From Flavobacteriales bacterium (GTDB lineage: Bacteria; Bacteroidota; Bacteroidia; Flavobacteriales_D; Crocinitomicaceae): a DNA stretch of 64,000 nucleotides. The notes beneath the pieces were generated by a model. It was not told where the DNA came from. It worked only from the letters and a program-made list of their open reading frames with translations, and made no database searches. Positions 27,030 to 38,544 of the stretch are shown here, one piece after another. Each line of letters begins with the position of its first letter. The stretch's first letter is position 1. The stretch spans positions 1-64,000 of the forward strand of contig CANFRV010000003.1 of assembly GCA_947449575.1 (NCBI GenBank), written 5' to 3'. Made by a program: the position numbers and the translations under genes.

Positions 27030-28937
27030 ATGGAAAAGATAAAATCTCTTATCATTGCTATTAGCATTTCAACGTCAGCTTTACTAGCAAATGACAATCA
27101 ATGGAAATCTATACATTCTGAGTTAAAACAGGTGTTTATTCCAAATAAGACAGCAAATAAAATAGAAATTATTCGATTATACAAAGATAATTCGTTTGAA
27201 CATCTACTGTATACACCAGATAGAATCTATTCAAAAAGTAAGGAGAAATTGAATTTAGTGCATAAAAGCAAGGTGCAACGAAATACGGGTGTTTTTACCT
27301 CAACAGCCGGGAAAATTATCTTCAATTGTACTAATAAATCTTTCCCTTCAGTGGTCTATGAAAAATCGTATGCTTTTGTCGATAATAAAATTTACAAGAA
27401 TAAATTACAAAGCAAAACGCATAAGAATGATTTTTTATTTAAAACTACCAGCGAAAAGAAATATGATATGCCTTTTTATTTAGATCCTATTTCAAATCTT
27501 GTGGTGACAAATCCAGAAGCATATGAGAAGATTGATCTCGCTGATTTAGTAGGGTATTTAACGAAGAGTCAAACTTCAGATATTGCTAAATTTCAAGCAA
27601 TTCGAGATTATTTGAACAAGGATGTGCTGTACGATGAAGATTTTAACCTTGCAAATTATCAAACAGCGAATGAGCAAATCGTGAGAAATATTTTGAGCGG
27701 GCGACAAAGAACCGTTAATAGTAAGTCACTTGCGAACTCAATTGAAATACTGGGCGGTTTAGTAGGTCTTAAGATTAGAACAATTGGAGGATTCCTAAAA
27801 AAACAAAAAGGGTTTGGGTATCAAAAAGTAGATCATTCTTGGAATGAATTGACATCTGTTAATGATCATTTTCTGTGCGATATTGCATTAGGTGATTCAT
27901 GGATGAAAGTGGATCCTGAAATCATGATTTATTCACATTTCCCGATTAATGAAGCCGATCAATTACTCAAAACACCGATATCTTTGGCAGCTTTTGAGTC
28001 TTTAGTATATATGGAACCAAAAAATAGTGGTGCTAAATTCAGTTCATTTTTACCATTAAAAAACACATTGAATGCAAAGAATAAAATTAATCTACTCTTT
28101 GATCAACAGCTAAACTATGTAACAGTTGAGTTTTTTAATTTTGATCCAATAACTAATACTTGTAGTGAGAAGTCAACAAATATTGTAGATTTCAAGAAAG
28201 AACGACTTGAATCAAAAACATTGTTAACGATTCCTATTACTTCTAAAAGTGGACGATTGTTGATTACGTCATCTAATGGTTTGAAAATTAGTTATTTTAT
28301 TACAAACAACGGTATTGAAGAAGATGAGGTAGCAGCATTTGTTAAAAATATCACGAATAAAAACATTTCCAATAATGTGATGAGGCCTATAAAGACTGGC
28401 CGTGAATTATCAAAAGTAGACGTTACTAAAATTGTATCTTGGGCAAACTCAACGGAACCTTTTTTAAACGACCTTGCTTCACTTGAAGTAGCAGATAATG
28501 CTATTTTGCAGATGCCTTTGATAGCAGAGGCGCGAAAATTATATGGAGTGAAAGAAATCGTAGGGAAAGTGAATAACCCTATCATCGTGAAGTTTTTCAA
28601 AGAAACCGGGAATAGTAAAATGAAAACGGATGAAGATGCTTGGTGTAGTGTTTTTGTGGGGTATTGCGCTAAAAAAGCTGGATTTAATTATAAAATAAAA
28701 CCATTGGCAAAATCATGGTTAGAGTTAGGAAAAAAGGTGCAAGAACCGCAACCTGGCGATGTGGTTATCTTTTGGAGAGAAGATCCCTCTTCGTGGAAAG
28801 GCCATGTTTCTATATTTATTGGAAAAGATACAGAAACAAATGAAATCATCTGCTTGGGAGGAAACCAAGACGATCAAGTTTGTTTTAGACGCTATTCTGC
28901 TGCTTCAGTGGTAGGTTATAGAAGGCTGGTGAAATAA
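27030..28937 (+). CDS. Transglutaminase-like plus TIGR02594/CHAP-type peptidoglycan hydrolase-like protein
   Basis: A 635-residue exported protein (signal KSLIIAISISTSALLA). A transglutaminase-like region lies at about 185-305, with VDHSWNEL and SWMKVDPE supplying the usual His and Asp. The expected nucleophile position reads NSKSLANS with no Cys, so that domain is probably inactive. The C-terminal 130 residues match TIGR02594, an NlpC/P60-CHAP-like amidase fold: AWCSVFVGYCAKKAG has the catalytic Cys, and PQPGDVVIFW and GHVSIFIG supply the His. It likely cleaves or binds cell-wall peptides. It is last in a three-gene run. Confidence 0.75.
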   Translation: MEKIKSLIIAISISTSALLANDNQWKSIHSELKQVFIPNKTANKIEIIRLYKDNSFEHLLYTPDRIYSKSKEKLNLVHKSKVQRNTGVFTSTAGKIIFNCTNKSFPSVVYEKSYAFVDNKIYKNKLQSKTHKNDFLFKTTSEKKYDMPFYLDPISNLVVTNPEAYEKIDLADLVGYLTKSQTSDIAKFQAIRDYLNKDVLYDEDFNLANYQTANEQIVRNILSGRQRTVNSKSLANSIEILGGLVGLKIRTIGGFLKKQKGFGYQKVDHSWNELTSVNDHFLCDIALGDSWMKVDPEIMIYSHFPINEADQLLKTPISLAAFESLVYMEPKNSGAKFSSFLPLKNTLNAKNKINLLFDQQLNYVTVEFFNFDPITNTCSEKSTNIVDFKKERLESKTLLTIPITSKSGRLLITSSNGLKISYFITNNGIEEDEVAAFVKNITNKNISNNVMRPIKTGRELSKVDVTKIVSWANSTEPFLNDLASLEVADNAILQMPLIAEARKLYGVKEIVGKVNNPIIVKFFKETGNSKMKTDEDAWCSVFVGYCAKKAGFNYKIKPLAKSWLELGKKVQEPQPGDVVIFWREDPSSWKGHVSIFIGKDTETNEIICLGGNQDDQVCFRRYSAASVVGYRRLVK

Positions 28938-28977
28938 GGGGGGGGCTTAGGCAATAATAAAGTTAATTTTTTATTAC

Positions 28978-29847
28978 CTATTTATAAATAAATTCAAAAT
29001 CAACTCTTCGGTTGTGTTTTTTTCCGTCTTTGGTTTTGTTGGTGTCTATTGGATTTTTTTCACCTTTAAATTCAATGCTTAGCTTGTCTACTTTAATTCC
29101 ATTTTTAACAAAAAAATCGATGATGGCTTGTGACCTTCTTTTTGAAAGATCTTCATTGTAGATGTCCGATCCGTCAGAATCTGTATGACCAGTTATTTGT
29201 ACTCTCAAATCGGAATGCCCGTTCACAATGCGAATCATTTTTAAGAGGTAAGGTTCGTATTCAGGTTTTATTATAGCCTGATCTACGTCGAAATAAATAG
29301 GTTCAAAAACAAATTCACTTCTTTCTTTAATTCGTATTTCAGGAGCATTTAAGCCCAGTTTAAGATCGTTTTTAAACGTTTCAATCCAGTTTTGGGTCAG
29401 TACAGCTGATTCATTTGCTGAAAATTTAGCATTCGACCTATAAAAGATCATTTTTCCCGTATTTCTGCGGCAATCAGTGCTAGAAAATTTACCTTCCAAG
29501 TAACCTGTGCTGTCATTATAGTGTAAGGTAGATTCAAATAAACACCAGGTGATCGAACTCGCAGTTTTCTTTTTTTCGATGGCAAGTTGCTTGAATTTAA
29601 TTTCATTATTTGTGACTTCTCCTTTTATTTTTTTAACCGCATACAAGTCCGTATTGTAGACTTCTTCTCTTGTTTTTCCCTCTATGTTTTTTCCTGTTAC
29701 AGCGAAGTTTGCAAAAATAATTTTCCCTTGCTCCAATTTTTGACCATCAAGGATGAGGATTCCTTGCCATAATCCATTGAAAACAACTTGAGAATAGGAG
29801 TAAAAAGTGCAGAATACTAAAGCTATTAAGAGAATTTTCTTCATCAT
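28978..29847 (-). CDS. OmpA family protein
   Basis: About 290 residues. The signal peptide starts at MMKKILLIALVFCTFYSYSQ; the upstream in-frame extension of about 34 Lys/Tyr-rich residues is rejected because it would bury this signal. An N-terminal beta-rich domain (about 20-150) is followed by an OmpA/MotB peptidoglycan-binding domain (about 185-290; YFDVDQAIIKPEYEPYL, ITGHTDSDGSDIYNEDLS, NRRVDFEFIYK). It probably tethers the outer membrane to peptidoglycan. It is convergent with the TIGR02594 gene (40 bp) and divergent from glutathione peroxidase. Confidence 0.85.
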   Translation of the reverse strand: MMKKILLIALVFCTFYSYSQVVFNGLWQGILILDGQKLEQGKIIFANFAVTGKNIEGKTREEVYNTDLYAVKKIKGEVTNNEIKFKQLAIEKKKTASSITWCLFESTLHYNDSTGYLEGKFSSTDCRRNTGKMIFYRSNAKFSANESAVLTQNWIETFKNDLKLGLNAPEIRIKERSEFVFEPIYFDVDQAIIKPEYEPYLLKMIRIVNGHSDLRVQITGHTDSDGSDIYNEDLSKRRSQAIIDFFVKNGIKVDKLSIEFKGEKNPIDTNKTKDGKKHNRRVDFEFIYK

Positions 29848-29936
29848 AATTTTATGTATTCGTAAAATAACAAAAAATGTTCCGAAATATGAAAGAAAGA
29901 TGGTTGAGCGGTATTTATATTTATATTTTTTTAGTT

Positions 29937-29944
29937 TATATTTG
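29937..29944 (+). promoter_or_regulatory. -7 box (TATATTTG) for glutathione peroxidase
   Basis: TATATTTG is an exact TAnnTTTG match. It lies 20 bp before the ATG of the peroxidase gene. Confidence 0.45.
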
Positions 29945-29964
29945 AACAATTAAAAATAAAAATT

Positions 29965-30513
29965 ATGACAAAAATTATTTTAGGAGCACTTGCGGCGATT
30001 ACTTTTTCGTGTATTTCCTCAGAAACAACAATTCCCTCGATTCATGTATTTAAAGTGAAAACATTAGAAGGTGAGGTTTTCGATTTTGCCTCCTTAAAAG
30101 GAAAGAAAATAATGATCGTCAATACCGCTTCGAAGTGCGGTTTAACTCCCCAATACGAGCAATTAGAAGCATTGTACAAAAAGTACAAAGACCAAAATTT
30201 CATCATTATTGGTTTTCCGGCAAATGATTTTGCAAAGCAAGAACCAGGTACCAATGCAGAGATCGGTGAGTTTTGCAAAAAGAACTACGGTGTTACTTTT
30301 CCTATGATGGATAAGGTGACTGTGAAAGGAAAAAAGATGTGTGATATCTATAAGTTTCTGACAAGTAAAGCTGAAAATGGAGTAGAAGATAGTAAAGTTC
30401 AGTGGAATTTTCAAAAATATTTATTAAATGAAAAAGGTGAATTAGTGAGCGTTATTTCACCGATGAAGTTACCAAATGATCCTGCCATTGTTGATTGGAT
30501 AGAGAATAAATAA
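29965..30513 (+). CDS. Glutathione peroxidase family thiol peroxidase
   Basis: Reduces hydrogen peroxide and organic hydroperoxides. It is 182 residues with an N-terminal hydrophobic segment containing SC (ALAAITFSCISS), so it may be a lipoprotein or be exported. The catalytic Cys is in NTASKCGLTPQYEQL, the Gln/Trp tetrad motifs are GFPANDF (as in GFPcNqF) and VQWNFQKYLL. The second conserved Cys is in GEFCKKNYG, as in thioredoxin-dependent Cys-GPx enzymes. It stands alone with its own promoter box. Confidence 0.92.
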   Translation: MTKIILGALAAITFSCISSETTIPSIHVFKVKTLEGEVFDFASLKGKKIMIVNTASKCGLTPQYEQLEALYKKYKDQNFIIIGFPANDFAKQEPGTNAEIGEFCKKNYGVTFPMMDKVTVKGKKMCDIYKFLTSKAENGVEDSKVQWNFQKYLLNEKGELVSVISPMKLPNDPAIVDWIENK

Positions 30514-30830
30514 AATAAATTGGGGTACCTTCAGTACGTTTTTTTTAATAAATAAGTATCAAATTTCTATCTTTTCATCCATTGAAATATCATATTTTAG
30601 AAGTACGAAATGGCGACATAGATGCTTATGAAATTAAGTACAATCCAAATCAAAAGGTACGTTTTACGAAGTCATTTACGGGTAAATATCAACCTAAATC
30701 CACGCAAGTTATTCATAAGGAGAATTTTTGGAACTTTCTAATCTAAGGCTATCAACAAATGTGTTACTAGATTGTTAATAAATAGCTATTTCTTTTAAGT
30801 TTTTCAGTATGAAATGCGCCTTTAGTTGTC
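30514..30830. other. Intergenic region with a gene remnant upstream of gyrB
   Basis: No intact gene is seen. It contains a short GTAC-CTTCA-GTAC hairpin followed by eight T residues at about 30524-30546, a plausible terminator for glutathione peroxidase. It also contains an open frame of about 55 codons with no start codon (30582-30746), annotated separately. Confidence 0.4.
30582..30746 (+). pseudogene. Possible C-terminal gene remnant
   Basis: An open frame of about 55 codons lacks any ATG, GTG or TTG start near its 5' end but reads as protein-like sequence (HILEVRNGDIDAYEIKYN, then FTKSFTGKYQPKSTQVIH), ending FWNFLI and TAA. Codon usage looks like neighbouring genes. It may be the tail of a deleted gene. 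No family was recognised. Confidence 0.3.
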
Positions 30831-30838
30831 TATTTTTG
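30831..30838 (+). promoter_or_regulatory. -7 box (TATTTTTG) for gyrB
   Basis: TATTTTTG matches TAnnTTTG exactly. It is 41 bp before the gyrB ATG. An AAAAGGAGA purine run lies about 10 bp before that ATG, an unusually good Shine-Dalgarno for this window. Confidence 0.5.
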
Positions 30839-30846
30839 CGAGTTGA

Positions 30847-32832
<1,986 letters not shown>

Positions 32833-32850
32833 TTTTAGTTTGAAATAATT

Positions 32851-32883
32851 AAAAAACGTTCTTCATTTCGAAGAACGTTTTTT
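32851..32883 (+). terminator. gyrB terminator
   Basis: The 14-bp stem AAAAAACGTTCTTC/GAAGAACGTTTTTT has a 5-base loop and ends in a T run. It starts 19 bp after the gyrB stop. Confidence 0.95.
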
Positions 32884-33302
32884 GTTTGTATTAATTTATG
32901 TCACTCATGAAAGTATTGGGTCAATACCAAAAATTAGGGCACTACTATAAAATATAAAAAAATAAGTCACTAATTAAATGAATTTCGAAGTGAAGTTGAA
33001 ATGGTCTTTCCACAGAATTAGTTGTAAATTTTCCGTAATCGCGTTTCGCTTTTTCGCGAAATATAGCGTGAAGGAAAGTATTTACGTACGGTTTTACGAA
33101 ATGGAATGAAGTAAAAAATTCCTTGGAAAGATCCTTGATTTTTGCTTACCTCCGGCGCTACCGCTTGTCTTCGAAAATTACATTTTCTCTTCATCAAGGA
33201 AAAGTGAGAAAATAATAACAGAAGTAGATTTGAAGGTTAGATGAGAAAAGCTGATTTGAAAGATACATTTTTATATACACAATAAAACGACTTGATTCTC
33301 TA
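32884..33302. other. Intergenic region with repeat and hairpin
   Basis: No gene is seen. It contains a small hairpin TTTCGC/GCGAAA (33044-33061) inside a GC-richer palindromic patch, and the second copy of the 25-bp interspersed repeat (33182-33206). The composition is patchy relative to flanking DNA, which fits accumulated non-coding repeats. Confidence 0.45.
33182..33206. repeat. Interspersed repeat, copy 2
   Basis: The bases are identical to 111-135 for 25 positions. Both copies are intergenic and are followed by a weakly similar purine-rich stretch. Confidence 0.6.
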
Positions 33303-34007
33303 ATGAACCCACTCTTATACAACGATATCAAAGTAATTGAAATTATTTACGAAGATGATTACTGCATTGTTGTCAACAAACCTAATAACTTATTGGTTCA
33401 TCATTCATACTATTCAAGAAATATAGATGAAGATTCGTTGGTGCAGTTATTGAAATTACAAGGGTATGAATCTCCGATTCCTGTTCATCGATTGGATCGA
33501 AAAACTTCAGGAATACTTTTGCTAGCGAAGAATAAGGAGTTTGTTCAACCATTTCAAGAATTATTTGAATCAAAAGAAATTTCAAAAAGATACATTGCTT
33601 TGGTACGCGGTCATATACTTGAATCTGGAATAATAGATTCTCCTGTAAAAAATGAGCGAGGTAATTACAAAGAAGCGCTAACGAATTATAAATGTGTGGA
33701 ACATTTAGAACTATCTATTCCAGTGGAACCCTACGAAACTTCTCGTTATAGTTATGTTGAATTCGAACCAGTAACGGGCAGAATGCACCAATTAAGAATA
33801 CATGCAAATAAAATAAGTCACCCTATTATTGGAGATCATAAATACGGAAATCGGCATCATAATCGAATGTTTGAAGAGCAATTGGGATTGCCAAATTTAT
33901 TTTTACATGCTTTTTTCTTAAAATTCAATCATCCTTTTCTTGACATAGAAATACAATTAGAAGCGGGTAAGCCAAATTTTTGGATACGATTTAGGGAGAT
34001 TGTATGA
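33303..34007 (+). CDS. RluA-family pseudouridine synthase (TruC-like)
   Basis: A 234-residue pseudouridine synthase. The catalytic motif HRLDRKTSGILLLAK contains the essential Asp. Upstream is EDDYCIVVNKPNNLLVH, and the later motifs ISKRYIALVRG and GRMHQLRIHANKISHPIIGD are conserved. There is no S4 domain, and the size and start resemble TruC (tRNA U65) rather than RluC/D, so TruC is the best guess. It ends before a hairpin terminator shared with the convergent T9SS gene. Confidence 0.87.
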   Translation: MNPLLYNDIKVIEIIYEDDYCIVVNKPNNLLVHHSYYSRNIDEDSLVQLLKLQGYESPIPVHRLDRKTSGILLLAKNKEFVQPFQELFESKEISKRYIALVRGHILESGIIDSPVKNERGNYKEALTNYKCVEHLELSIPVEPYETSRYSYVEFEPVTGRMHQLRIHANKISHPIIGDHKYGNRHHNRMFEEQLGLPNLFLHAFFLKFNHPFLDIEIQLEAGKPNFWIRFREIV

Positions 34008-34018
34008 AATAATCATAC

Positions 34019-34050
34019 AAAAAAAAGACCATCTATAGAGATGGCCTTTT
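34019..34050. terminator. Bidirectional terminator between convergent genes
   Basis: The stem GACCATCT/AGATGGCC has one mismatch and a 4-base loop, with A residues before and T residues after it. It can serve both the pseudouridine synthase (plus) and the 1058-residue T9SS gene (minus). A related hairpin follows the paralogous gene at 37400-37430. Confidence 0.75.
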
Positions 34051-34074
34051 CGTTATTTTCCTTTAAATATTATT

Positions 34075-37000
34075 TTAATTTTTTAGAATTCTGTGTGTAC
34101 TTGTGCCTTTTTCATTCGTCACTTTAAAAGTATACATTCCAGATTGAACACTGTCTAATGAAATGCTATCGCCAGAAGTAACTTCCTTCAATGAAAGAAT
34201 TACCTTCCCTTGAATGTCAAATACATCAACCGAAGCACTCATTGATCCAGCTAAAGTAATTAAAACTTTCCCAGATGTAGGATTTGGTGAAAGTTGAACG
34301 TTATATTCAGAAGTCATTGAATTTAAGCCGACTGAATTAACGGTGACACAAGCAGAAGTATCCATGCAGATACCGTTATCAGCAATAACTGAGTACATTC
34401 CATTTACCAATACTTCATACGTTGAAGAGGTTGCTCCAGGAATTATTGTATTACCCGTGGAACAATTCAACCATTGATATGTAGGAGATGCTCCTTCATA
34501 TGTAGCGGTTAAACTTGTGCCACCGACAATTGAAATGCTAGGAATCTCAACCATAGTTAAATCAATAATTACTGTACTATCGCAATCGGCAGTTGTGCTA
34601 GGTATTACGTGATAATACAATCCTGTTGTGTCATATACATCGCCAAAAGGAGAAGTGTAACTTGTTTCACACGTATAGGCAGCAATTGTTCTATTCGGAC
34701 TATTTAAAGTCACGGTAACTATTCCACGAGTAGCACTTGTACATCCTACATTTTCTCCTTGAGCGTAAAAGTTATAAACTCCTAATATTGAAGATGTCGG
34801 CAATACAGATGTACCAATTGTTTCTAAGGTAGAACCAGTTCCAATTTGTGATCCACCTGTTGGCGCTGTCCACCAAGTTACTGAAGCTGGAGTTGGATAA
34901 TCATATGTAATCGTTAAAGTAGCAACGGCTGTTCCAGTAGCAAAAGTGCATTCATCACCTGCGTTATCGTTCCAACTATCCCAATAAAATAAATTAATAG
35001 GTCCTCCAATAATATCTAAAGAGTCTACATTCAGTGAATCAATAAATTCAAAATTACTCGCTCCAAATGGTGTTCCAATTCCGGATTCAGCACTGTGATG
35101 TAAAGCGCCAGTGTATCCAATCTGTACATCGGAGGCCCATGAAGATCCTAATGATGTTAAATTAGGATATGAAAAAGCAACGTTCGTCACAATTGAACCG
35201 GGAGGTAAAGCACTCATTGTTGCCGTAGAAAATTGAGTTCCAGGAGAACTATTCAATTCAACAGGTTGAGCGGACACGTCAAATGTAATAACTTGGGTAC
35301 CTTCAGTATAGGTAGAAAGAGTTGATTGGGCACTTAACAAAGCAGATAGTGTATTAATACAAGTAGAAGTGTCAATTCCAATTGGAGTAGAAATTACAAT
35401 GGATGGCTGAGTAATTAATATCGAAATAGGCGCACTTTGAGGTGAACCGACACCTGTTCCTTGAACAATTACAGAATGCGTCCCAAGGGATAGATTTGTA
35501 GGAATTGAACCAAAAGCTCCACCATCCACTGAATATGTAAATGGAGCTGTGCCGCAGTTTACAGTTCCCAGGGTGAAAGTTCCGTCGTCGGCTCCGTTGC
35601 AGGAAGTGCTGACAGGATTCAAGACAACATTTACTGGGTCAATAGTAATATTTACTTGCGTTCTCGGGCTTTCAGGGCAGGATCCAATTGTTTCTGATAC
35701 CCAATAAGAAGTGTTTGTTGTTAGTAAAGGAGTGGTGTATGTTGAAGTTGTAGCAAGTACGGTACCTCCAGTTGCTGCAGAGTACCACGTTAAGCTACTT
35801 CCAACATACGTGGTGTTTGCAATGGCTGTAGAAGAATTACCTAAGCAAATGGAAACATTTGGCGCCACTGGACCAGTCATTGTAGGGCATATTATATTTA
35901 CCATGTAATCTTCCACTTCGCCATATCCGAATGTGCCACAAACTGGTTCTGAGGCACTGCCAAATTCGTGTAGCGAAATTCTCATTCTTGTTTGACCGGT
36001 CAGAGCTGTTGAAGGCACAAGAATGTTACTAGTTTGGGAAGGTGCAGTTGCATCTGTTAAAATAGTAGATGTAAAAACTTGTTCAGCAGGAACGTCAAAA
36101 GTCCCATTGTGATTAAAGTCAATATAAACATTAAACCATGCTTCATAAAAAGAGGTAGAAGATGTGATTTGACTCAAGCTAATAGGAATTGGTACTCCAA
36201 TCTCTAGTTCCGTAGCTGGTAAAGCTGTATAATCATTATACAATCCGTTTGCTAATGGATTGCTTAATATTGGTGTAGCAACTCCATTGTTAAGTGTTCC
36301 AATGGTTACATTTCCTATATCCGTATCGCCCCCACTAGTTGCTGAAAGTGAACAGTAGCAATCATAAAAATTATTTAAACCTACTTGCACTGAAGTAGAT
36401 GTTGTTGATAAAGAGGAACAAGTAACAGCGCATTTATAATAGGTAGCAGAAGTTTGAGAGATGCTTAATGTAGAAAAAATCGCACCTGGTATATTTGTAA
36501 AAGTTACATTATCATTGGAAGATTTCCATTGGTAGGTTACACCACCTCCAATTGTATTGTTTTGGAGAGATAAATTGAATGGAGTATCTGGGCAAATACT
36601 TACTTCAGATGAGATGGTGTTGCCCGGAGCAGGAGAACCAGCACAAGCTGCAGGGAATGAAGTCCAAGTAAGATCATCAATAAAAATATTATTACCATAA
36701 TCACTTGTACCTTGAAGAATCAAATAATTAGATGTTCCAATAAAGGTATTTGGGATATTAAAAGAATATTGATGCCAACCGATTACCGTTTCAATTGGTT
36801 CCATTGCGTTATTTCGAAAAATTGTACCTAATAAAGTTGCTCCAGTTAAATTAGCAGCTGAATTAATAAACAAATCAAGTTTGTCTGTGGCGGTCGAATA
36901 TCCATCATCTCTATACATCCATACACTTACAACAGCTGTGCTGGTCCCAATGAAGGACAAGTCGAATTGAGGAGTAATTAATGCTTGTACTGCTCCAGAT

Positions 37001-37251
37001 AAAGCACTGTAGGAGTTGAATTTTGCTTCAGCAGCACCCGAATGAGGAGTTTGAGTGGGTGAGGTTCCACTTGTTTCACGTGTCCATGCAGAAGTACCTG
37101 ACACATTGAGGTTTACCCATCCGCTTGGAATAAAAGTTGTTCCATCAAAACTTTCATTGTTTATCACTTGAGAATTGAGTGTAGTAGGTAGCATGAAAGC
37201 TACTCCTAAAAATAGGGATATTATCCCTGTCATAGTATTTTTTTTCTTCAT
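34075..37251 (-). CDS. T9SS-secreted multidomain protein (choice-of-anchor/GEVED)
   Basis: A 1058-residue secreted protein. It has a signal peptide (GIISLFLGVAFMLPTTLNSQ), an N-terminal jelly-roll/choice-of-anchor domain (about 28-205; ESFDGTTFIPSGW to NNIFIDDLTW), and Ig-like units. A GEVED domain ends near 450 (YGEVEDYMVNI), further Ig-like and SprB-like segments follow, and a final Ig-like unit precedes the type A T9SS sorting domain (LSPNPTSGKVLITL to ILKN). It is likely surface-exposed or released. Its two ends are nearly the same as the ends of the shorter neighbour at 37453-38544. Confidence 0.88.
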   Translation of the reverse strand: MKKKNTMTGIISLFLGVAFMLPTTLNSQVINNESFDGTTFIPSGWVNLNVSGTSAWTRETSGTSPTQTPHSGAAEAKFNSYSALSGAVQALITPQFDLSFIGTSTAVVSVWMYRDDGYSTATDKLDLFINSAANLTGATLLGTIFRNNAMEPIETVIGWHQYSFNIPNTFIGTSNYLILQGTSDYGNNIFIDDLTWTSFPAACAGSPAPGNTISSEVSICPDTPFNLSLQNNTIGGGVTYQWKSSNDNVTFTNIPGAIFSTLSISQTSATYYKCAVTCSSLSTTSTSVQVGLNNFYDCYCSLSATSGGDTDIGNVTIGTLNNGVATPILSNPLANGLYNDYTALPATELEIGVPIPISLSQITSSTSFYEAWFNVYIDFNHNGTFDVPAEQVFTSTILTDATAPSQTSNILVPSTALTGQTRMRISLHEFGSASEPVCGTFGYGEVEDYMVNIICPTMTGPVAPNVSICLGNSSTAIANTTYVGSSLTWYSAATGGTVLATTSTYTTPLLTTNTSYWVSETIGSCPESPRTQVNITIDPVNVVLNPVSTSCNGADDGTFTLGTVNCGTAPFTYSVDGGAFGSIPTNLSLGTHSVIVQGTGVGSPQSAPISILITQPSIVISTPIGIDTSTCINTLSALLSAQSTLSTYTEGTQVITFDVSAQPVELNSSPGTQFSTATMSALPPGSIVTNVAFSYPNLTSLGSSWASDVQIGYTGALHHSAESGIGTPFGASNFEFIDSLNVDSLDIIGGPINLFYWDSWNDNAGDECTFATGTAVATLTITYDYPTPASVTWWTAPTGGSQIGTGSTLETIGTSVLPTSSILGVYNFYAQGENVGCTSATRGIVTVTLNSPNRTIAAYTCETSYTSPFGDVYDTTGLYYHVIPSTTADCDSTVIIDLTMVEIPSISIVGGTSLTATYEGASPTYQWLNCSTGNTIIPGATSSTYEVLVNGMYSVIADNGICMDTSACVTVNSVGLNSMTSEYNVQLSPNPTSGKVLITLAGSMSASVDVFDIQGKVILSLKEVTSGDSISLDSVQSGMYTFKVTNEKGTSTHRILKN

Positions 37252-37399
37252 AATGAAAGTAGTAAGTTTATTTAATAGTACATAAATGTAGCAATTTTAT
37301 TTGAATATTTTGAAATAATTTTTTTCTTCATTATATCGGCATAATTTAATAGGGTGTATAATTCGCATGAGTTATTTCTGATAGATGTTTTCTGAAAAA

Positions 37400-37430
37400 A
37401 AAAACGTCCACCTGTGCAGATGGACGTTTC
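37400..37430 (-). terminator. Terminator after the shorter T9SS paralogue
   Basis: AAACGTCCA.C/G.TGGACGTTT forms a stem with a loop of about 10 bases and a run of T on the minus strand. It occupies the same relative place as the hairpin at 34019-34050 and was probably duplicated with the gene. Confidence 0.75.
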
Positions 37431-37452
37431 GTTATGTTCTCTAAAAGATATT

Positions 37453-38544
37453 TTAATTTTTTAGAATTCTATGTGTACTGGTGCCCTCTTCATTTGTCAC
37501 TTTAAAAGTGTACATTCCAGGTTGAACAGTTTCCAAAGAAATGCTATCACCAGAAGAAACGTCCTTCAATGAAAGAATAATTTTTCCTTGGTTATCAAAT
37601 ACATCAACAGAAGTATTTATTGACTTTTCTAATGTAATTAATACTTTTCCAGATGTTGGATTAGGTGAAAGTTGGTGCGTATAATTAGAATTTATTTCAT
37701 TTAAACCTACTGAATTAACAGTTATACACGCAGAAGTATCCATGCAAGTACCGTTATCAGCAATTACTGAATACATTCCATTTGCCACGGCTTCATAGGT
37801 TGAAGAAGTTGCTCCAGAAATAATACTGTTACCAGTGGAACAATCCAACCATTGATAAGTTACAGTGGTTCCTGCATATGCAGCAGTTAAGCTAGTACCA
37901 CCCGCCATTGAAATTGTAGGAACGGGAGAACCAGAACACGCTGTTGGAAAAGAAGTCCATGAAACATCATCAATAAAAATATTATACCCAAAATTACTTA
38001 TCCCTTTTATTATCATGTAATTAGAAGCTCCGGTAAAAGTACTTGGAATATTAAAAGTATATTCGTGCCACCCGACTACAGATTCAATTGGTGCCATTGA
38101 AGTAGTTCTAAAAATTGTCCCAATTAGCGTTGCTCCTGTTAAATCAGCTGCTGAATTTATGAATAGTTCTACTTTATCAGCTTTTGTTGAAGCGCCATCA
38201 TCTCTGTACATCCAAAGACTAACTGTTGCCGTATTTGACCCAATATATGTTAGATCTATTGCAGGTGTAACTAGTGCTTGAGAAGCTAAAGAGATAGCAT
38301 TGAAAGAATTAAATTTTGCTTCTCCAAGACCTGAGTGAGGAGCTTGCGTCGGAAATGTGCCAGCAGTTTGTCTTGTCCATGTTGAACTTCCAGAAACAAA
38401 TAAGTTGATCCATCCGCTTGGAACAAAAGTTGATCCATCAAAACTTTCGGTATTTATTACCTGAGAGTTTAGTCTTGTAGGTAGGATAAAAACGAATCCT
38501 AAAAGAAGGAAAATAATTCTTTTTGTAAGTTGTTTTTTATTCAT
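37453..38544 (-). CDS. Short T9SS-secreted paralogue
   Basis: A 363-residue secreted protein: signal peptide (IIFLLLGFVFILPTRLNSQ), one jelly-roll/choice-of-anchor domain (about 28-207), one Ig-like unit (about 208-280; TYQWLDCSTGNSIISG) and a type A T9SS sorting domain (LSPNPTSGKV to ILKN). It aligns with the first 205 and last 115 residues of the 1058-residue neighbour, skipping the roughly 740-residue centre. It is therefore a tandem paralogue that lost or never gained the central domains. The function is probably surface binding, but the ligand is unknown. Confidence 0.85.
   Translation of the reverse strand: MNKKQLTKRIIFLLLGFVFILPTRLNSQVINTESFDGSTFVPSGWINLFVSGSSTWTRQTAGTFPTQAPHSGLGEAKFNSFNAISLASQALVTPAIDLTYIGSNTATVSLWMYRDDGASTKADKVELFINSAADLTGATLIGTIFRTTSMAPIESVVGWHEYTFNIPSTFTGASNYMIIKGISNFGYNIFIDDVSWTSFPTACSGSPVPTISMAGGTSLTAAYAGTTVTYQWLDCSTGNSIISGATSSTYEAVANGMYSVIADNGTCMDTSACITVNSVGLNEINSNYTHQLSPNPTSGKVLITLEKSINTSVDVFDNQGKIILSLKDVSSGDSISLETVQPGMYTFKVTNEEGTSTHRILKN

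Noticed and set aside
28978-29949. 34-residue N-terminal extension of the OmpA-family protein
   Set aside because: It would bury the clear signal peptide that begins MMKKILL and is Lys/Tyr-rich noise.
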